A stretch of 39,718 nucleotides of DNA from Anaerolineae bacterium (GTDB lineage Bacteria > Chloroflexota > Anaerolineae > Aggregatilineales > Phototrophicaceae): NCBI GenBank assembly GCA_021296065.1, contig JAGWBD010000009.1, forward strand, positions 1 through 39,718, read 5' to 3'. Shown piece by piece: positions 15,305-24,236 of this stretch. Within the stretch, counting starts at the first letter, position 1, and every line of letters starts with the position of its first letter. The translations under genes and the position numbers were made by a program. The notes beneath the pieces were generated by a model, which saw only the letters and a list, made by a program, of their open reading frames with translations, was not told the DNA's origin and did not search any database.

Positions 15305-16681
15305 TCAGACCCGGACGCCCGCAGTGGTCAGGCGCAGCAAGCGGCCCACGTCGTCCAGTTCCTCAAGGCGGGCGCAGGCGTCGATCAGGGCGACGATACC
15401 CTCTTCCGGCAGCAGATCGCCGCTCAACTTGCGGAACTTGCCCTCGAACTCCGCATCGCTCATCATGTTTTCCGGTTCGCCGCGGGCGTACTCCACCCGT
15501 CCGCGATGTTGCCGGCCATCGTTCATGGTGATTCGCACTTCACAGCCGTTCCTGCCGGCGTTTTCCAGCTCCTCTTCCAGACCGACCTTGACCAGGCGCC
15601 GCAAACGACGAACCTGCGGGTCATCCCAGGCCTGGATGTCCGCCTTGTAGAAACTGCCGCGCTGCAGCGTGACGGCCACCGTCACCGGCAGGCTGTAGCA
15701 GGCCTGGTAGGCGTTATCCGGCTCGGGATCGACGCGGAAAAAGGGCGTGATCGCGTTCCGGTAGCCGTCAATCTCAATGGCGGCGATATTGTCCAGGTCG
15801 AGGTTGCCATTGCTGTTGCACAGCGCCTGGGTCGCGTCCACGCAGGAGTGGACGTGGCGGCAGCCGGCGTGCGGCTTGAAACCCGTCTCGGCCAGGGCCT
15901 GGCGCGTCCCCAGAGATTCGAGTGCGGCCGGGTCATAGCCAGGGCCAAAGGCGTGGAAATAGCCGTAGGGTCCGTCCAGCGCACCCGGCGGCCCCCTGAA
16001 TCCGAATGCCGCCATGCGCGCCGCATTGATGCCGTTGCGCGCCCCGATGCCCGACAGCAGCGTATCGCAAACGAAACCATCGTAGACGTACTGTTCCGTG
16101 CCGCTGGCCATGTCCATCGCCAGCGCCAACGCGTTGCCGATCTGTTCCTCATCCAGGCCCATGGCGACCGCGGCAGTCACCGCGCTGGCCATCGAGCCCA
16201 CCTGACTCTTGTGGTCCAGCCCGCGTTCGCGTTGCCAGTCCCTGACCGTCGGTTGTATGGCTTCAAACACATCGTAGCCGACCGCCAGCGCCGTGATCAG
16301 TTGGCGCCCGCTGAGTTGCAGCTGCTCGCCCAACACCAGCAGCAGGGGCACCAGCTCCGCCGCCACGTGCCCCGCCAGTCGGCTGGTATCGTCCATGCCC
16401 AGGGCGTGGGCCATGACGCCGTTGGCCAGGGCAGCGCCCTCGGCCGTGCAACTGCGACCGTCGGCGATCAGCGTCGCCTCCTCGCCAGCATAATGCCGCG
16501 CGGCGAAGTCCGCCATCATCCGGCCCCGACGCGTCTGGTAGCCGCCCAGCGAGGTGCCGAGGGTGTCCAGAAACACCTGGCGGGCGCGCACAATCGTCTT
16601 TTCACCCAGGTCTTCGTAGCGCAGGTTGGCAGCGTGGGCAGCGATGATGTCGACAGCGTTTTCGTTCCTGGTCGCACTCAT
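15305..16681 (-). CDS. MmgE/PrpD family protein, copy 2 (class lacking Lys-Asp)
   Basis: A 458-residue paralogue. It keeps D97/D98 and H105 (MDDTSRLAGH), H157 and the KPHAGCRHVHSC motif. The loop that reads CD(S/T)KDLL in copies 1, 3 and 5 reads CDTLLSG here: two residues, including the active-site lysine, are missing. It shares with copy 4 several other marks: GSFY for GSWY, YDPAALE, NDGRQ, PENMMS and a TTxGVR tail. The deletion is a clean six bases in frame and the rest is intact, so this is a diverged enzyme and not a pseudogene. ATG 16681 follows AAAGG. It is 53 bases upstream of copy 1. Confidence 0.9.
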   Translation of the reverse strand: MSATRNENAVDIIAAHAANLRYEDLGEKTIVRARQVFLDTLGTSLGGYQTRRGRMMADFAARHYAGEEATLIADGRSCTAEGAALANGVMAHALGMDDTSRLAGHVAAELVPLLLVLGEQLQLSGRQLITALAVGYDVFEAIQPTVRDWQRERGLDHKSQVGSMASAVTAAVAMGLDEEQIGNALALAMDMASGTEQYVYDGFVCDTLLSGIGARNGINAARMAAFGFRGPPGALDGPYGYFHAFGPGYDPAALESLGTRQALAETGFKPHAGCRHVHSCVDATQALCNSNGNLDLDNIAAIEIDGYRNAITPFFRVDPEPDNAYQACYSLPVTVAVTLQRGSFYKADIQAWDDPQVRRLRRLVKVGLEEELENAGRNGCEVRITMNDGRQHRGRVEYARGEPENMMSDAEFEGKFRKLSGDLLPEEGIVALIDACARLEELDDVGRLLRLTTAGVRV

Positions 16682-16764
16682 GGGAGCGCCTTTCTGCTCT
16701 CAGCCAGCGGGCAGGTGCGCCGTCACGGGTGAGCGACGACGCGCAGGGTTGTTGCTTCCACGCT

Positions 16765-18147
16765 TCAGACCCGGACCGGGGCCAGGGTCAGACGCAGCAA
16801 GTCGCCGACGTCCTCCAGCTGCTCCAGACGGGCGCAGGTTTCAACAAGCGCTGCAATGCGTGCTTCCGGCAGCAACTCGCCTGCAAGATAGCGGAACTTG
16901 CTTTCGAATTCTTCGTCCGTCAGCATGTTTTCCGGCTCGCCGCGCGCGTATTCCACGCGGCCCCGGAAGCTGCCGCCGTCGCGCGTGGTGATGCGCACCT
17001 CGCAGCCGTTCCTGCCGGCCGCTTCAATGTCTTCCGCCAGGCCAACCTTGACCAGCTGGCGCAGGCGACGCGTTTCCGGATCGTCCCAGGTCTCGATGTC
17101 CTCGCGGTACCAGCTGCCGCGCTGCAGCACGACGGCGACCGTCACCGGCAGGCTGAAGCCGGCCTGGCCATAGGTGGCCGGGTCCGGGTTGACGCGAAAG
17201 TCTGGCGTCACCGCGCGCAGGTAACTGTCGACCTCGATGGCGGCGATGGCGTCCGGTTCCAGACCGCCGTTCCTGCTCATCAGGTCCTGCGTGGCGTCGA
17301 CGCAGGCGTGTACGTGACGGCAGCCGGCGTGCGGTTTGAAGCCCGTGCCCGCCAGGCCCTTGCCCGGGGACAAATCCGCCAGAAAGGCCGGATCGTAGCC
17401 GGGGCCGAAAGCGTGGAAGTAGCCATAGGGGCCGTCCAGCGCGCCGGGCGGGCCCTGAAAGCCGAATTCCGCCAGGCGCGCGGCGAATATGCCGTTTCGC
17501 GCGCCATAACCGGCCAGCAGATCTTTCGTATCGCAGTGACCAGCATCGTAAACGTATTGCTCGGTGCCGCTGGCCATGTCCATCGCCAGGGCCAGGGCGT
17601 TGCCGATCTGTTCCTGATTCAGACCCATGGCGACCGCCGCCGTGACGGCGCTGGCCATCGAGCCCACCTGACTCTTGTGGTCGAGGCCACGCTCGCGCTG
17701 CCAGTTGCGCACGGCCGGCTGCATGGCATCAAAGACGTCGTAACCGGCGGCCAGCGCCGTGATCATCTGCCGGCCGTCCAGTTGCAGTTGCTCGCCCAGC
17801 GCGAGGACGACGGGCACCAGTTCCGCGGCCACGTGGCTGGCGCGGCGGCTCGAGTCGTCCATGCCGAGGATTTTGCCCATCGTGCCGTTGGCCCAGGCGG
17901 CGCCCTCGGCCGTGCTGCCGCGACCATCGGCGACCAGAGTCGCCTCTTCGCCAGGGTAGCGCTGCGCGGCGTAATCCGCCGTCAGGCGGCCCAGCGGAGT
18001 CTGGTAGCCGCCCAGCATGGTGCCGAGGGTATCCAGCAGCACCTGACGGGCGCGCAGGATCGTCGCGTCGCCCAGGTCGTCGTAACGCAGATTCGCGGCG
18101 TGCGCAGCGACGATGTCAAGGGCGCTGCGGCCATTGCTGGCGCTCAT
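16765..18147 (-). CDS. MmgE/PrpD family protein, copy 3 (Lys-Asp class)
   Basis: A 460-residue paralogue with the full set: D97/D98 and H105 (MDDSSRRASH), H157, K208 (CDTKDLLAG) and K271 with FKPHAGCRHVHAC. It differs from copies 1 and 5 in the first loop (SSRRASH for TSRLSGH) and in the segment after YDPAFLADL (SPGKGLAG), places near the expected substrate pocket, which hints at a different substrate. ATG 18147 follows GAAAGG by about 8 bases. It ends 83 bases before copy 2 begins. Cytoplasmic; family members work as homodimers. Confidence 0.9.
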   Translation of the reverse strand: MSASNGRSALDIVAAHAANLRYDDLGDATILRARQVLLDTLGTMLGGYQTPLGRLTADYAAQRYPGEEATLVADGRGSTAEGAAWANGTMGKILGMDDSSRRASHVAAELVPVVLALGEQLQLDGRQMITALAAGYDVFDAMQPAVRNWQRERGLDHKSQVGSMASAVTAAVAMGLNQEQIGNALALAMDMASGTEQYVYDAGHCDTKDLLAGYGARNGIFAARLAEFGFQGPPGALDGPYGYFHAFGPGYDPAFLADLSPGKGLAGTGFKPHAGCRHVHACVDATQDLMSRNGGLEPDAIAAIEVDSYLRAVTPDFRVNPDPATYGQAGFSLPVTVAVVLQRGSWYREDIETWDDPETRRLRQLVKVGLAEDIEAAGRNGCEVRITTRDGGSFRGRVEYARGEPENMLTDEEFESKFRYLAGELLPEARIAALVETCARLEQLEDVGDLLRLTLAPVRV

Positions 18148-18209
18148 GGCTCAACCTTTCCGGCTTCACCCGCCCGGTCGGACGCGTGGCTAGCCCTGAT
18201 CTTCCCGGC

Positions 18210-19580
18210 TCAGGCCCTGACCCCGACTGTGGTCAGACGGACCAGATCGCCCACGTCGCCAAGTTCTTCAAGGCGCTTGCAGGCGTCGATGAGAGCGCTG
18301 ACGCGCGCTTCCGGCAGCAGGTCGCCGTTGAGGTAACGCAACTTGCCCTCAAACTGCGCGGCGCTCATCATGTTTTCCGGTTCGCCAAGGGCGTACTCGA
18401 CCCGACCGCTGAACTGCCGCCCGTCGTTGGTGGTGACCCGCACCTCGCATCCGTTGCTGTCCGCGGCCACCAGTTGCTCGTCGAGTCCGATCTTCACCAT
18501 ACGCCGCAAGCGGCGCGTCTGCGCTTCGTCCCAGGTCGCGATGTCGTCGTTGTAAAAACTGCCGCGCTGCAGCACGACGGCGACCGTGGTCGGCATACTG
18601 AACTGGGCCTGCTCCGCAGATTCCGGCTCCGGATTAACGCGGAAGTCTTCACTGATCGCCGAGGGATAGCTGCCGATTTCGATGGAACTGATGGCGTCTG
18701 GCTCCAGACCCCCGTTCTTGTTGCGCAGGGCCTGGGCGGCGTCCACGCAGGAATGGACGTGGCGGCAGCCGGCGTGCGGCTTGAAACCCGTATCCGCCAG
18801 CCCCTGGCGCGCCCCCAACCCCTCCAGAGCGGCCGGGTCATAGCCCGGGCCAAAGGCGTGGAAGTAGCCGTAGGGCCCGTCCAGCGCCCCCGGCGGCCCC
18901 TGAAAGCCGAATTCTGCCAGTCGCGCCGCAAAGATTCCGTTGCGCGCGCCGATGCCGGCCAGGGTGGTGTCGCAATCCGCGCCATCGTAGACGTACTGCT
19001 CGGTGCCGCAGGCCATGTCCATCGCCAGCGCCAGCGCGTTGCCGATCTGGCCCTCGTCCAGGCCCATGGCCACGGCCGCCGTCACCGCAGCGGCCATCGA
19101 GCCCACGTGACTCTTGTGGTCCAGCCCACGTTCGCGCTGCCAGCCCCTGACTGCCGGTTGAATGGCGTCGAAGACATCGTAACCGACGGCCAGCGCCGTG
19201 ATCAGCTGGCGGCCATTGAGTTGCAAATGCTCACCCAGGGCCAGCACGGCGGGCACCAGCTGCGAGGCTACGTGCCCCGAGAGGCGGCTGGTATCGTCCA
19301 TCTCGAGCAAATGGCACAGGACGCCGTTGGCCCAGGCGGCGCCCTCGACGTTGCTGCTACGGCCGTCGGCGACGATCGTCGCTTCCTCGCCCGGCATCCG
19401 TTGCGCGGCGTAGTCCGCTGCCATCCGGCCCAGCTCCGTCTGGTAACCGCCCAGCGAGGTGCCGAGGGTATCCAGAATCACCTGGCGGGCGCGGGTGATG
19501 GTCGTCTCACTCAGGTCTTCATAGCGCAGCTTCGCGGCGTGCGCGGCAATAATGTCCACAGCATTCTTTTGGCTGCCCAT
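18210..19580 (-). CDS. MmgE/PrpD family protein, copy 4 (class lacking Lys-Asp)
   Basis: A 456-residue paralogue of the copy 2 type. The lysine-bearing loop reads CDTTLAG, again two residues short and without the lysine. H103 (TSRLSGH), H155 and the KPHAGCRHVHSC motif remain. It uniquely has KSHVGS where the others have KSQVGS, and MACGTEQ where the others have MASGTEQ. The frame is open 24 codons farther upstream, but ATG 19580 aligns with the other copies and is preceded by GAGAGG, so I choose it. A small perfect hairpin and an AT-rich stretch lie in the 94-base gap upstream. Confidence 0.9.
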   Translation of the reverse strand: MGSQKNAVDIIAAHAAKLRYEDLSETTITRARQVILDTLGTSLGGYQTELGRMAADYAAQRMPGEEATIVADGRSSNVEGAAWANGVLCHLLEMDDTSRLSGHVASQLVPAVLALGEHLQLNGRQLITALAVGYDVFDAIQPAVRGWQRERGLDHKSHVGSMAAAVTAAVAMGLDEGQIGNALALAMDMACGTEQYVYDGADCDTTLAGIGARNGIFAARLAEFGFQGPPGALDGPYGYFHAFGPGYDPAALEGLGARQGLADTGFKPHAGCRHVHSCVDAAQALRNKNGGLEPDAISSIEIGSYPSAISEDFRVNPEPESAEQAQFSMPTTVAVVLQRGSFYNDDIATWDEAQTRRLRRMVKIGLDEQLVAADSNGCEVRVTTNDGRQFSGRVEYALGEPENMMSAAQFEGKLRYLNGDLLPEARVSALIDACKRLEELGDVGDLVRLTTVGVRA

Positions 19581-19625
19581 ATTTAATGACCTCTCCGCCT
19601 TCATTTGCCTGGCAGGGCGCGCCGC

Positions 19626-19640
19626 CGCGGGCATCCCGCG
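19626..19640 (-). other. Small perfect inverted repeat between PrpD copies 5 and 4
   Basis: CGCGGG (19626-19631) and CCCGCG (19635-19640) flank a 3-base loop. It lies in the widest gap of the PrpD array next to an AT-rich patch (about 19650-19662). There is no T-run, so a terminator is unlikely; it could be a pause, an mRNA processing point or chance in GC-rich DNA. Confidence 0.3.
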
Positions 19641-19674
19641 ACGGACGCGCAAATATATTCTGAAATTGCCCTTC

Positions 19675-21057
19675 TCAGGCCCTGACCCTGGCGGACGCCA
19701 GACTCAGCAACTCGCCAACGTCGTCCAGATGCTCAAGGCGCGCGCAGGTATCGAAGAGGCCGACGATTTGCTCTTCGGGCAGCAGGTCCCTGACGAGATA
19801 ACGGAACTTGCCCTCGAACTCCACCTTGCTCAACATGTTCTCCGGCTCGCCCAGGGCGTAGTCCACCTCGCTGCAGTACTGCTTGCCATCGCCCGTGTTG
19901 ATGCGCAGCTTGCAGCCGTTTCCGCCCGAGTCTTCCAGTTCCTCGTCCAGTTCGACCTTGACCAGGCGCCGCAGATGACGCGTCATGGGCTCGTCCCAGG
20001 TCGCGATATCCGAACTGTACCAGGAACCGCGCTGCAACACGACGGCGACCGTCACCGGCAGACTGAAACCCGCCTGGCCGGCTGTCTCCGGCTCGGGGTC
20101 GATGCGGAAGAAGGGGTTGATCGCCTCATGGTAGCTGCCGATTTCGATGGAGGTGATGGAATCGAGGTCCAGAGCGCCGTTGCCCTTGATCAGCGCCTGG
20201 GTCGCATCCACGCAGGAGTGGACGTGACGGCAGCCGGCATGCGGCTTGAAGCCCGTCTCGGCCAGCCCGCCGCGTTTGCCCAGGACTTCCAGGTAAGCCG
20301 GATCGTAACCCGGGCCAAAGGCGTGGAAGTAACCGTACTCGCCATCCAGCGCGCCAGGCGGGCCCTGGAAGCCAAACTCCGCCATCCGCGCCGCCATGAT
20401 GCCGTTGCGCGCGCCCAACCCGGCCAGCAGGTCCTTGGTGTCGCAGTAACCGGCATCCCAGACGTACTGTTCGGTGCCGCTGGCCATGTCCATCGACAGC
20501 GCCAGCGCCTGGCCGATCAGCTCCTCACTCAAGCCCATGGCGACCGCCGCCGTGACGGCGCTGGCCATCGAGCCCACCTGACTCTTGTGGTCCAGGCCGC
20601 GCTCCCGCTGCCAGTCCCGGACCCAGGGCTGCATGGCGTCGAAGACATCGTAGCCGACCGCCATCGCCGTGATGAGCTCGCGCCCGCTCAAATGCAGGTG
20701 CTCGCCCAGCGCCAGCACGACCGGCGCCAGTTCCGAGGCCACGTGTCCCGACAGACGGCTGGTGTCGTCCATGCCCAGAAACTTGCACATGGTGCCGTTG
20801 GCCCAGGCCGCGCCCTCGGCGTTGCTGCTGCGCCCGTCGGCGATGATGGTCGACTCCTCACCCGGCATGCGGTGCGCGGCGTATTCCGCCGCCAGCTTGC
20901 CCAGGCGCGTCTGATAGCCGCCCAGGGCCGTGCCAATCGTGTCCAGAATGACCTGACGGGCGCGGGTGATCGCCGTCTCGCTCAGGTCCTCATAACGCAG
21001 GTTGGCGGCGTGCGCGGCGATGATGTCGACGGCATTGCGTCCATTACTTGTGCTCAT
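19675..21057 (-). CDS. MmgE/PrpD family protein, copy 5 (Lys-Asp class)
   Basis: A 460-residue paralogue, the first of the array to be transcribed. Catalytic positions are complete: D97/D98 and H105 (MDDTSRLSGH), H157, K208 (CDTKDLLAG) and K271 with FKPHAGCRHVHSC. It carries GEYGYFHAFG where the others have GPYGYFHAFG, and a more acidic C-terminal domain (ELDEELEDSGGN). ATG 21057 follows AGAGG by 11 bases, a rather long spacing with a run of T between. It lies 32 bases after the DegT-type gene. Confidence 0.9.
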   Translation of the reverse strand: MSTSNGRNAVDIIAAHAANLRYEDLSETAITRARQVILDTIGTALGGYQTRLGKLAAEYAAHRMPGEESTIIADGRSSNAEGAAWANGTMCKFLGMDDTSRLSGHVASELAPVVLALGEHLHLSGRELITAMAVGYDVFDAMQPWVRDWQRERGLDHKSQVGSMASAVTAAVAMGLSEELIGQALALSMDMASGTEQYVWDAGYCDTKDLLAGLGARNGIMAARMAEFGFQGPPGALDGEYGYFHAFGPGYDPAYLEVLGKRGGLAETGFKPHAGCRHVHSCVDATQALIKGNGALDLDSITSIEIGSYHEAINPFFRIDPEPETAGQAGFSLPVTVAVVLQRGSWYSSDIATWDEPMTRHLRRLVKVELDEELEDSGGNGCKLRINTGDGKQYCSEVDYALGEPENMLSKVEFEGKFRYLVRDLLPEEQIVGLFDTCARLEHLDDVGELLSLASARVRA

Positions 21058-21089
21058 AACAAAAAAACCTCTCTACTCGCGGCCCGCTG

Positions 21090-22271
21090 TCACTGGCGCA
21101 GCAGAACTCGCAATTCCCGTGTGACGTGATCAATATCCTCGCGCGTAAATTCCTGCGTGACGGGCAGGGTAAGCAGGCGGTCGGCCAGGTAGTCGGTGAC
21201 CGGCAGATTGCCCGCGTTGGGCAGGCCGTGGCGATAGACCTCGTAGTGGTGCACCGGGGGCGTATAGTGCAGCGCCGCCTCAACGCCGGCAGCGCGCAAG
21301 CCATGGTAGCACGCCTGCTGGTCGTCGACGCCTACAGTGAAGGAACGAAAGGTGGGTTCGGATTCGGGACGGAAGGTCGGCAGCACGGCCGACGTACCGG
21401 CCAGACCCTCGCGGTACCACTCCACGATCTCACGCCGCTGCTGCGTCCACTGGCTCAGATAAGGCAGCTTGACGTGCAGCACAGCGGCCTGCAGGCCGTC
21501 CAGGGAAAGATTGTAGCCCTCGTCAATCGCGTACTGGCGGCCCGGCATCTCCTCCTCCCAACCCTCGCTGCGGCCGGCGCCGTAGGCCGTCAGAAGGCGC
21601 AACTTCTTATGCACCTGCGCCACGCTGGTCGCCACCGCGGCGCCGCTGCCAACGCCACCGAAGGGCTTGTAGGGCGCGAAACTGAATACGACGGCATCGG
21701 CAAACACGCCGACGCTGCGGCCATGGTCGCGCGCGCCGGTGGCGAGGCAGGCGTCCTCGACGATCAACAGACCGTGGCGGTCGGCGATCTCCCGCAGGCG
21801 TTTGACGTCGGCCGGGTGACCGTGCATGTCCACCGGCAGCAGGGCGCGGCTGCGATCGCTGACCAGGGCCTCCACCAGGTCCGGGTCCATGTTGTAGTCG
21901 CTGGCGCGCAGGTCGCAGAGCACCGGCGTGGCGCCGCAGTTGCTGATCGCCGCCGTGGTGGAAATATCGGAATTGGCGACCGTGATGACTTCGTCGCCGG
22001 GGCCCACGCCGCAGGCGCGCAGGGCCAGAAAGAGGCCGCAGGTGCCGGAGTGCACGCCCACCGCCCAGGTCTGTTCGACTTCGGCGGCGAAGGCCTCCTC
22101 GAAGTCCTTGCGGGCGCGGTAGCTGCTGTCGTTGGCGCTGAAGAGCATCGGTTCCAGCGCGGCCAGGATCTCTTCGCGCAATGCCTGATGGGTCAGGTAG
22201 TTGCGCGAGCGCGGGATGACAAAGCGGCCCTGTTCGGCGTAGATCCGTTCTTCCTGTGAAAGTGCGGCCAT
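21090..22271 (-). CDS. DegT/DnrJ/EryC1 family aminotransferase
   Basis: A 393-residue fold-type I PLP enzyme. The PLP lysine K202 (FSFAPYKPFGG), D173 (IVEDACLATG) that contacts the pyridine nitrogen, and the GVHSGTCGL phosphate-binding loop near residue 75 are present. Members of this family aminate keto-sugars bound to nucleotides or cyclitols; here no nucleotide-sugar gene is near, so it may serve amino transfer in the catabolic cluster or decorate a metabolite. The frame is open 11 codons farther upstream, but ATG 22271 lies 7 bases after AGGAGG and does not overlap the permease gene, so it is preferred. Confidence 0.87.
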   Translation of the reverse strand: MAALSQEERIYAEQGRFVIPRSRNYLTHQALREEILAALEPMLFSANDSSYRARKDFEEAFAAEVEQTWAVGVHSGTCGLFLALRACGVGPGDEVITVANSDISTTAAISNCGATPVLCDLRASDYNMDPDLVEALVSDRSRALLPVDMHGHPADVKRLREIADRHGLLIVEDACLATGARDHGRSVGVFADAVVFSFAPYKPFGGVGSGAAVATSVAQVHKKLRLLTAYGAGRSEGWEEEMPGRQYAIDEGYNLSLDGLQAAVLHVKLPYLSQWTQQRREIVEWYREGLAGTSAVLPTFRPESEPTFRSFTVGVDDQQACYHGLRAAGVEAALHYTPPVHHYEVYRHGLPNAGNLPVTDYLADRLLTLPVTQEFTREDIDHVTRELRVLLRQ

Positions 22272-22290
22272 GGGCGCCTCCTGTCCGCGC

Positions 22291-23226
22291 TCAGTCGCGG
22301 CCACGCACGTTGGGGTCGAGCGAATCGCGCAGCCAGTCGCCGAGGAAGACCACGCCCAGCACGGTGATGGTGATGGCGATGCCCGGGTAGGTCGTCATCC
22401 ACCAGGCGCTGTTGATGACCGACTTGCCGTCCGCCAGCTGGATGCCCCAGGTCACCGTAGGCGGCTTGACGCCCAGCCCAAGGAAACTGAGCGAGGATTC
22501 GGCCAGCATGGTGATGCCGACCTGCAGCGCGGCCAGCACGATGGCCGAGGCGATGACGTTGGGCAGGATGTGATGCAGCACGACCCACAGCGGGCGCTGG
22601 CCGATGGACCAGGCCGCCATGACATAGTCGTTTTCGCGCGCCTTGAGCACCTCGCCGCGGATCACGCGGGCGTAGGTCACCCAGCCCGACAGGCCGAGAA
22701 TCAGAATCAGGGTGACGAGGCCTGGCCCGACGATTCCCGAGATCGCCACGACGCGGATCACGAAGGGAATGCTGAGCATGGCGTCGCAGATGCGCATCAT
22801 GACGCCGTCCACGCGCCCGCCGAGAAAGCCACTGGTCAGGCCGTAGAGCACGCCGATGGTGCCGGCAATCATCACCGCCACCACGCCCACCAGCACCGAC
22901 ACGCGGCTGCCGACAAGGATGCGGCTGAAGATATCGCGCCCCAGCTGGTCCGTGCCCAGCAGGTGGGTCGCGCCATCGTCAGCGGTGAAGCCGGGTGGTT
23001 TGTAGCGGGTGCGCAGGTTTCCGCGGATCGGATCATGCGGAACGATGAGTGGACTGATCACGGCCAGCACGATGACCAGCGAAATAATGCCTGTCCCGAT
23101 CAGGCCGATCGGGCTGCGCCGCAACAGCGACAGCAGCGAAGGCTGGCGCGAATGACCGGTTACGAGAGTCGCCACGTCTTCTTCGGACGGCAAGGTAGCG
23201 GGAGGCTGGCCGGGCCCTGCGCTCAT
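22291..23226 (-). CDS. ABC transporter permease, DppC/OppC type
   Basis: A 311-residue inner-membrane permease. The N-terminal oligopeptide-permease segment (LLRRSPIGLIGTGIISL) and the HLLGTDQLGRDIFSRIL motif precede five further membrane segments. The EAA loop that docks the ATPase is clear (NDYVMAAWSIGQ...HHILPN). ATG 23226 follows GGGGAGG by 8 bases and starts 16 bases after dppB; a longer start would overlap dppB. It pairs with the DppB-type permease. Typical substrates are di- and oligopeptides, nickel chelates or opines. No ATPase gene is found in the cluster. Confidence 0.92.
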   Translation of the reverse strand: MSAGPGQPPATLPSEEDVATLVTGHSRQPSLLSLLRRSPIGLIGTGIISLVIVLAVISPLIVPHDPIRGNLRTRYKPPGFTADDGATHLLGTDQLGRDIFSRILVGSRVSVLVGVVAVMIAGTIGVLYGLTSGFLGGRVDGVMMRICDAMLSIPFVIRVVAISGIVGPGLVTLILILGLSGWVTYARVIRGEVLKARENDYVMAAWSIGQRPLWVVLHHILPNVIASAIVLAALQVGITMLAESSLSFLGLGVKPPTVTWGIQLADGKSVINSAWWMTTYPGIAITITVLGVVFLGDWLRDSLDPNVRGRD

Positions 23227-23242
23227 GTCATCTGCCTCCCCA

Positions 23243-24160
23243 TCAGTCGAAACGAATGCGCGGATCAATCACCGCATAGAGGATGTCAATAACAATGTTG
23301 ATGGAAATAAAGGAGAGTGAGAAAAAGAGCAAGGCGGCCTGCACCACCGTGTTGTCGCGCACACCGATCGAATCGATCATCAGGCGCCCCAGGCCGGGCC
23401 AGGAGAAGACGCTTTCCACCACCACCGAGCCGCCCAGCAACCAGCCCAGTTGCAGACCGAAGACGGTCATGATGGGGATGAGCGCGTTCTTCATCGCATG
23501 ACGAAAGACCACCGTTCGGGTGATCAGGCCCTTGCTGTAGGCCGTGCGCACGTAGTCCTCGTTCAGCACTTCCAGCATGGCCGAGCGCGTCAGGCGCGAG
23601 AGATAGGCCGCCATACCGACGCCCATCGTCAGCGAGGGCATGATGATTGCCGACGGATCGCGCGCGCCGAAGGCCGGCAGGAGCCGTAATCGCACCGAAA
23701 AGAAAATGATCATCATAAGCCCCAGCCAGAACGACGGCATTGCCGTCCCGATAGAGGCCAGCATGGTGCTGCCCAGGTCAAAGAAACTGTTGCGGTTCAG
23801 CGACGAGATGATGCCCAGCGGCAGGGCCACCGACAGGCCGATCAGTGAGGCCACGCCCGCCAGCAGCCAGGTCGCCCCCAGGCGCTCGATCACCAGTTCC
23901 ATCGCCGGGCGCTTGGACAGGTAGGCAATACCGAAATCGCCGGTCACCGCCCTGGTGACGAAAATGACGTACTGCTCGGCCAGGGGCTTGTCGAAGCCCC
24001 ACAACTCGCGCAGGCGTTGCTTCTGGTCTTCGTTGAAGGTGGGCGGCGCCGTGATGTCGACCGGATCGCCCTTGAGGCGCACCAGGAAAAAGGCGAGGAA
24101 GGACACGATGATGAGTGTGATGAGTCCCTGGAAAATCCGCGTCGCGATGAACTGTTGCAT
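23243..24160 (-). CDS. ABC transporter permease, DppB/OppB type
   Basis: A 305-residue permease with six membrane segments. It opens with the family N-terminus (RIFQGLITLIIVSFLAFFLVR), holds the PxxFN-type early loop and the EAA motif (EDYVRTAYSKGL...RHAMKNALIP), and ends with the family DPRIRF sequence. The open frame extends 22 codons upstream, but ATG 24160 (MQQFIATRI) is where DppB proteins begin. It forms the channel with DppC. The gap of 76 bases to the upstream binding-protein gene contains a strong hairpin, which would lower permease expression relative to the binding protein. Confidence 0.92.
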   Translation of the reverse strand: MQQFIATRIFQGLITLIIVSFLAFFLVRLKGDPVDITAPPTFNEDQKQRLRELWGFDKPLAEQYVIFVTRAVTGDFGIAYLSKRPAMELVIERLGATWLLAGVASLIGLSVALPLGIISSLNRNSFFDLGSTMLASIGTAMPSFWLGLMMIIFFSVRLRLLPAFGARDPSAIIMPSLTMGVGMAAYLSRLTRSAMLEVLNEDYVRTAYSKGLITRTVVFRHAMKNALIPIMTVFGLQLGWLLGGSVVVESVFSWPGLGRLMIDSIGVRDNTVVQAALLFFSLSFISINIVIDILYAVIDPRIRFD

Positions 24161-24193
24161 GGGATTCGCCGCCCCTGTTCGGAAAGAGTTGCT

Positions 24194-24224
24194 GACGGGG
24201 GCGGGCCGCAGCCACGCCCCCGTC
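24194..24224 (-). terminator. Stem-loop after binding-protein gene 1 (partial terminator or mRNA stabiliser)
   Basis: GACGGGGGCG (24194-24203) and CGCCCCCGTC (24215-24224) form a perfect 10-bp stem with an 11-base loop. It follows the stop of the minus-strand binding-protein gene by 12 bases. A short pyrimidine stretch (CTCTTT) follows on the minus strand but no true T-run, so read-through into the permease genes is expected. Confidence 0.55.
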
Positions 24225-24236
24225 AAAGTGAGCCAC

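Larger units (their letters stand above)
13875..21057 (-). repeat. Tandem array of five MmgE/PrpD genes
   Basis: Five head-to-tail gene copies start a new unit every 1430-1465 bases (stop codons at 13875, 15305, 16765, 18210 and 19675). Blocks of DNA are nearly the same in all five, for example the segments coding GLDHKSQVGSM and HAFGPGYDP. Copies 1 and 2 also share a patch of about 50 bases coding for MDMASGTEQY and its flanks. The nucleotide likeness could reflect recent duplication or gene conversion. Confidence 0.9.

Noticed and set aside
13875-21057. Array as an assembly artefact
   Set aside because: The five copies differ throughout, have distinct gaps and class-specific marks, so they are not one gene counted several times.
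13788-21129. Very long plus-strand open frames opposite the PrpD genes
   Set aside because: They mirror the real genes, are rich in Arg, His and Gln, carry no family motifs and repeat with the same period. They arise from high GC at third codon positions on the minus strand.
24194-24224. Full rho-independent terminator between binding protein and permeases
   Set aside because: There is no T-run after the stem and the permease genes downstream lack an evident promoter, so attenuation or mRNA stabilisation is more likely.
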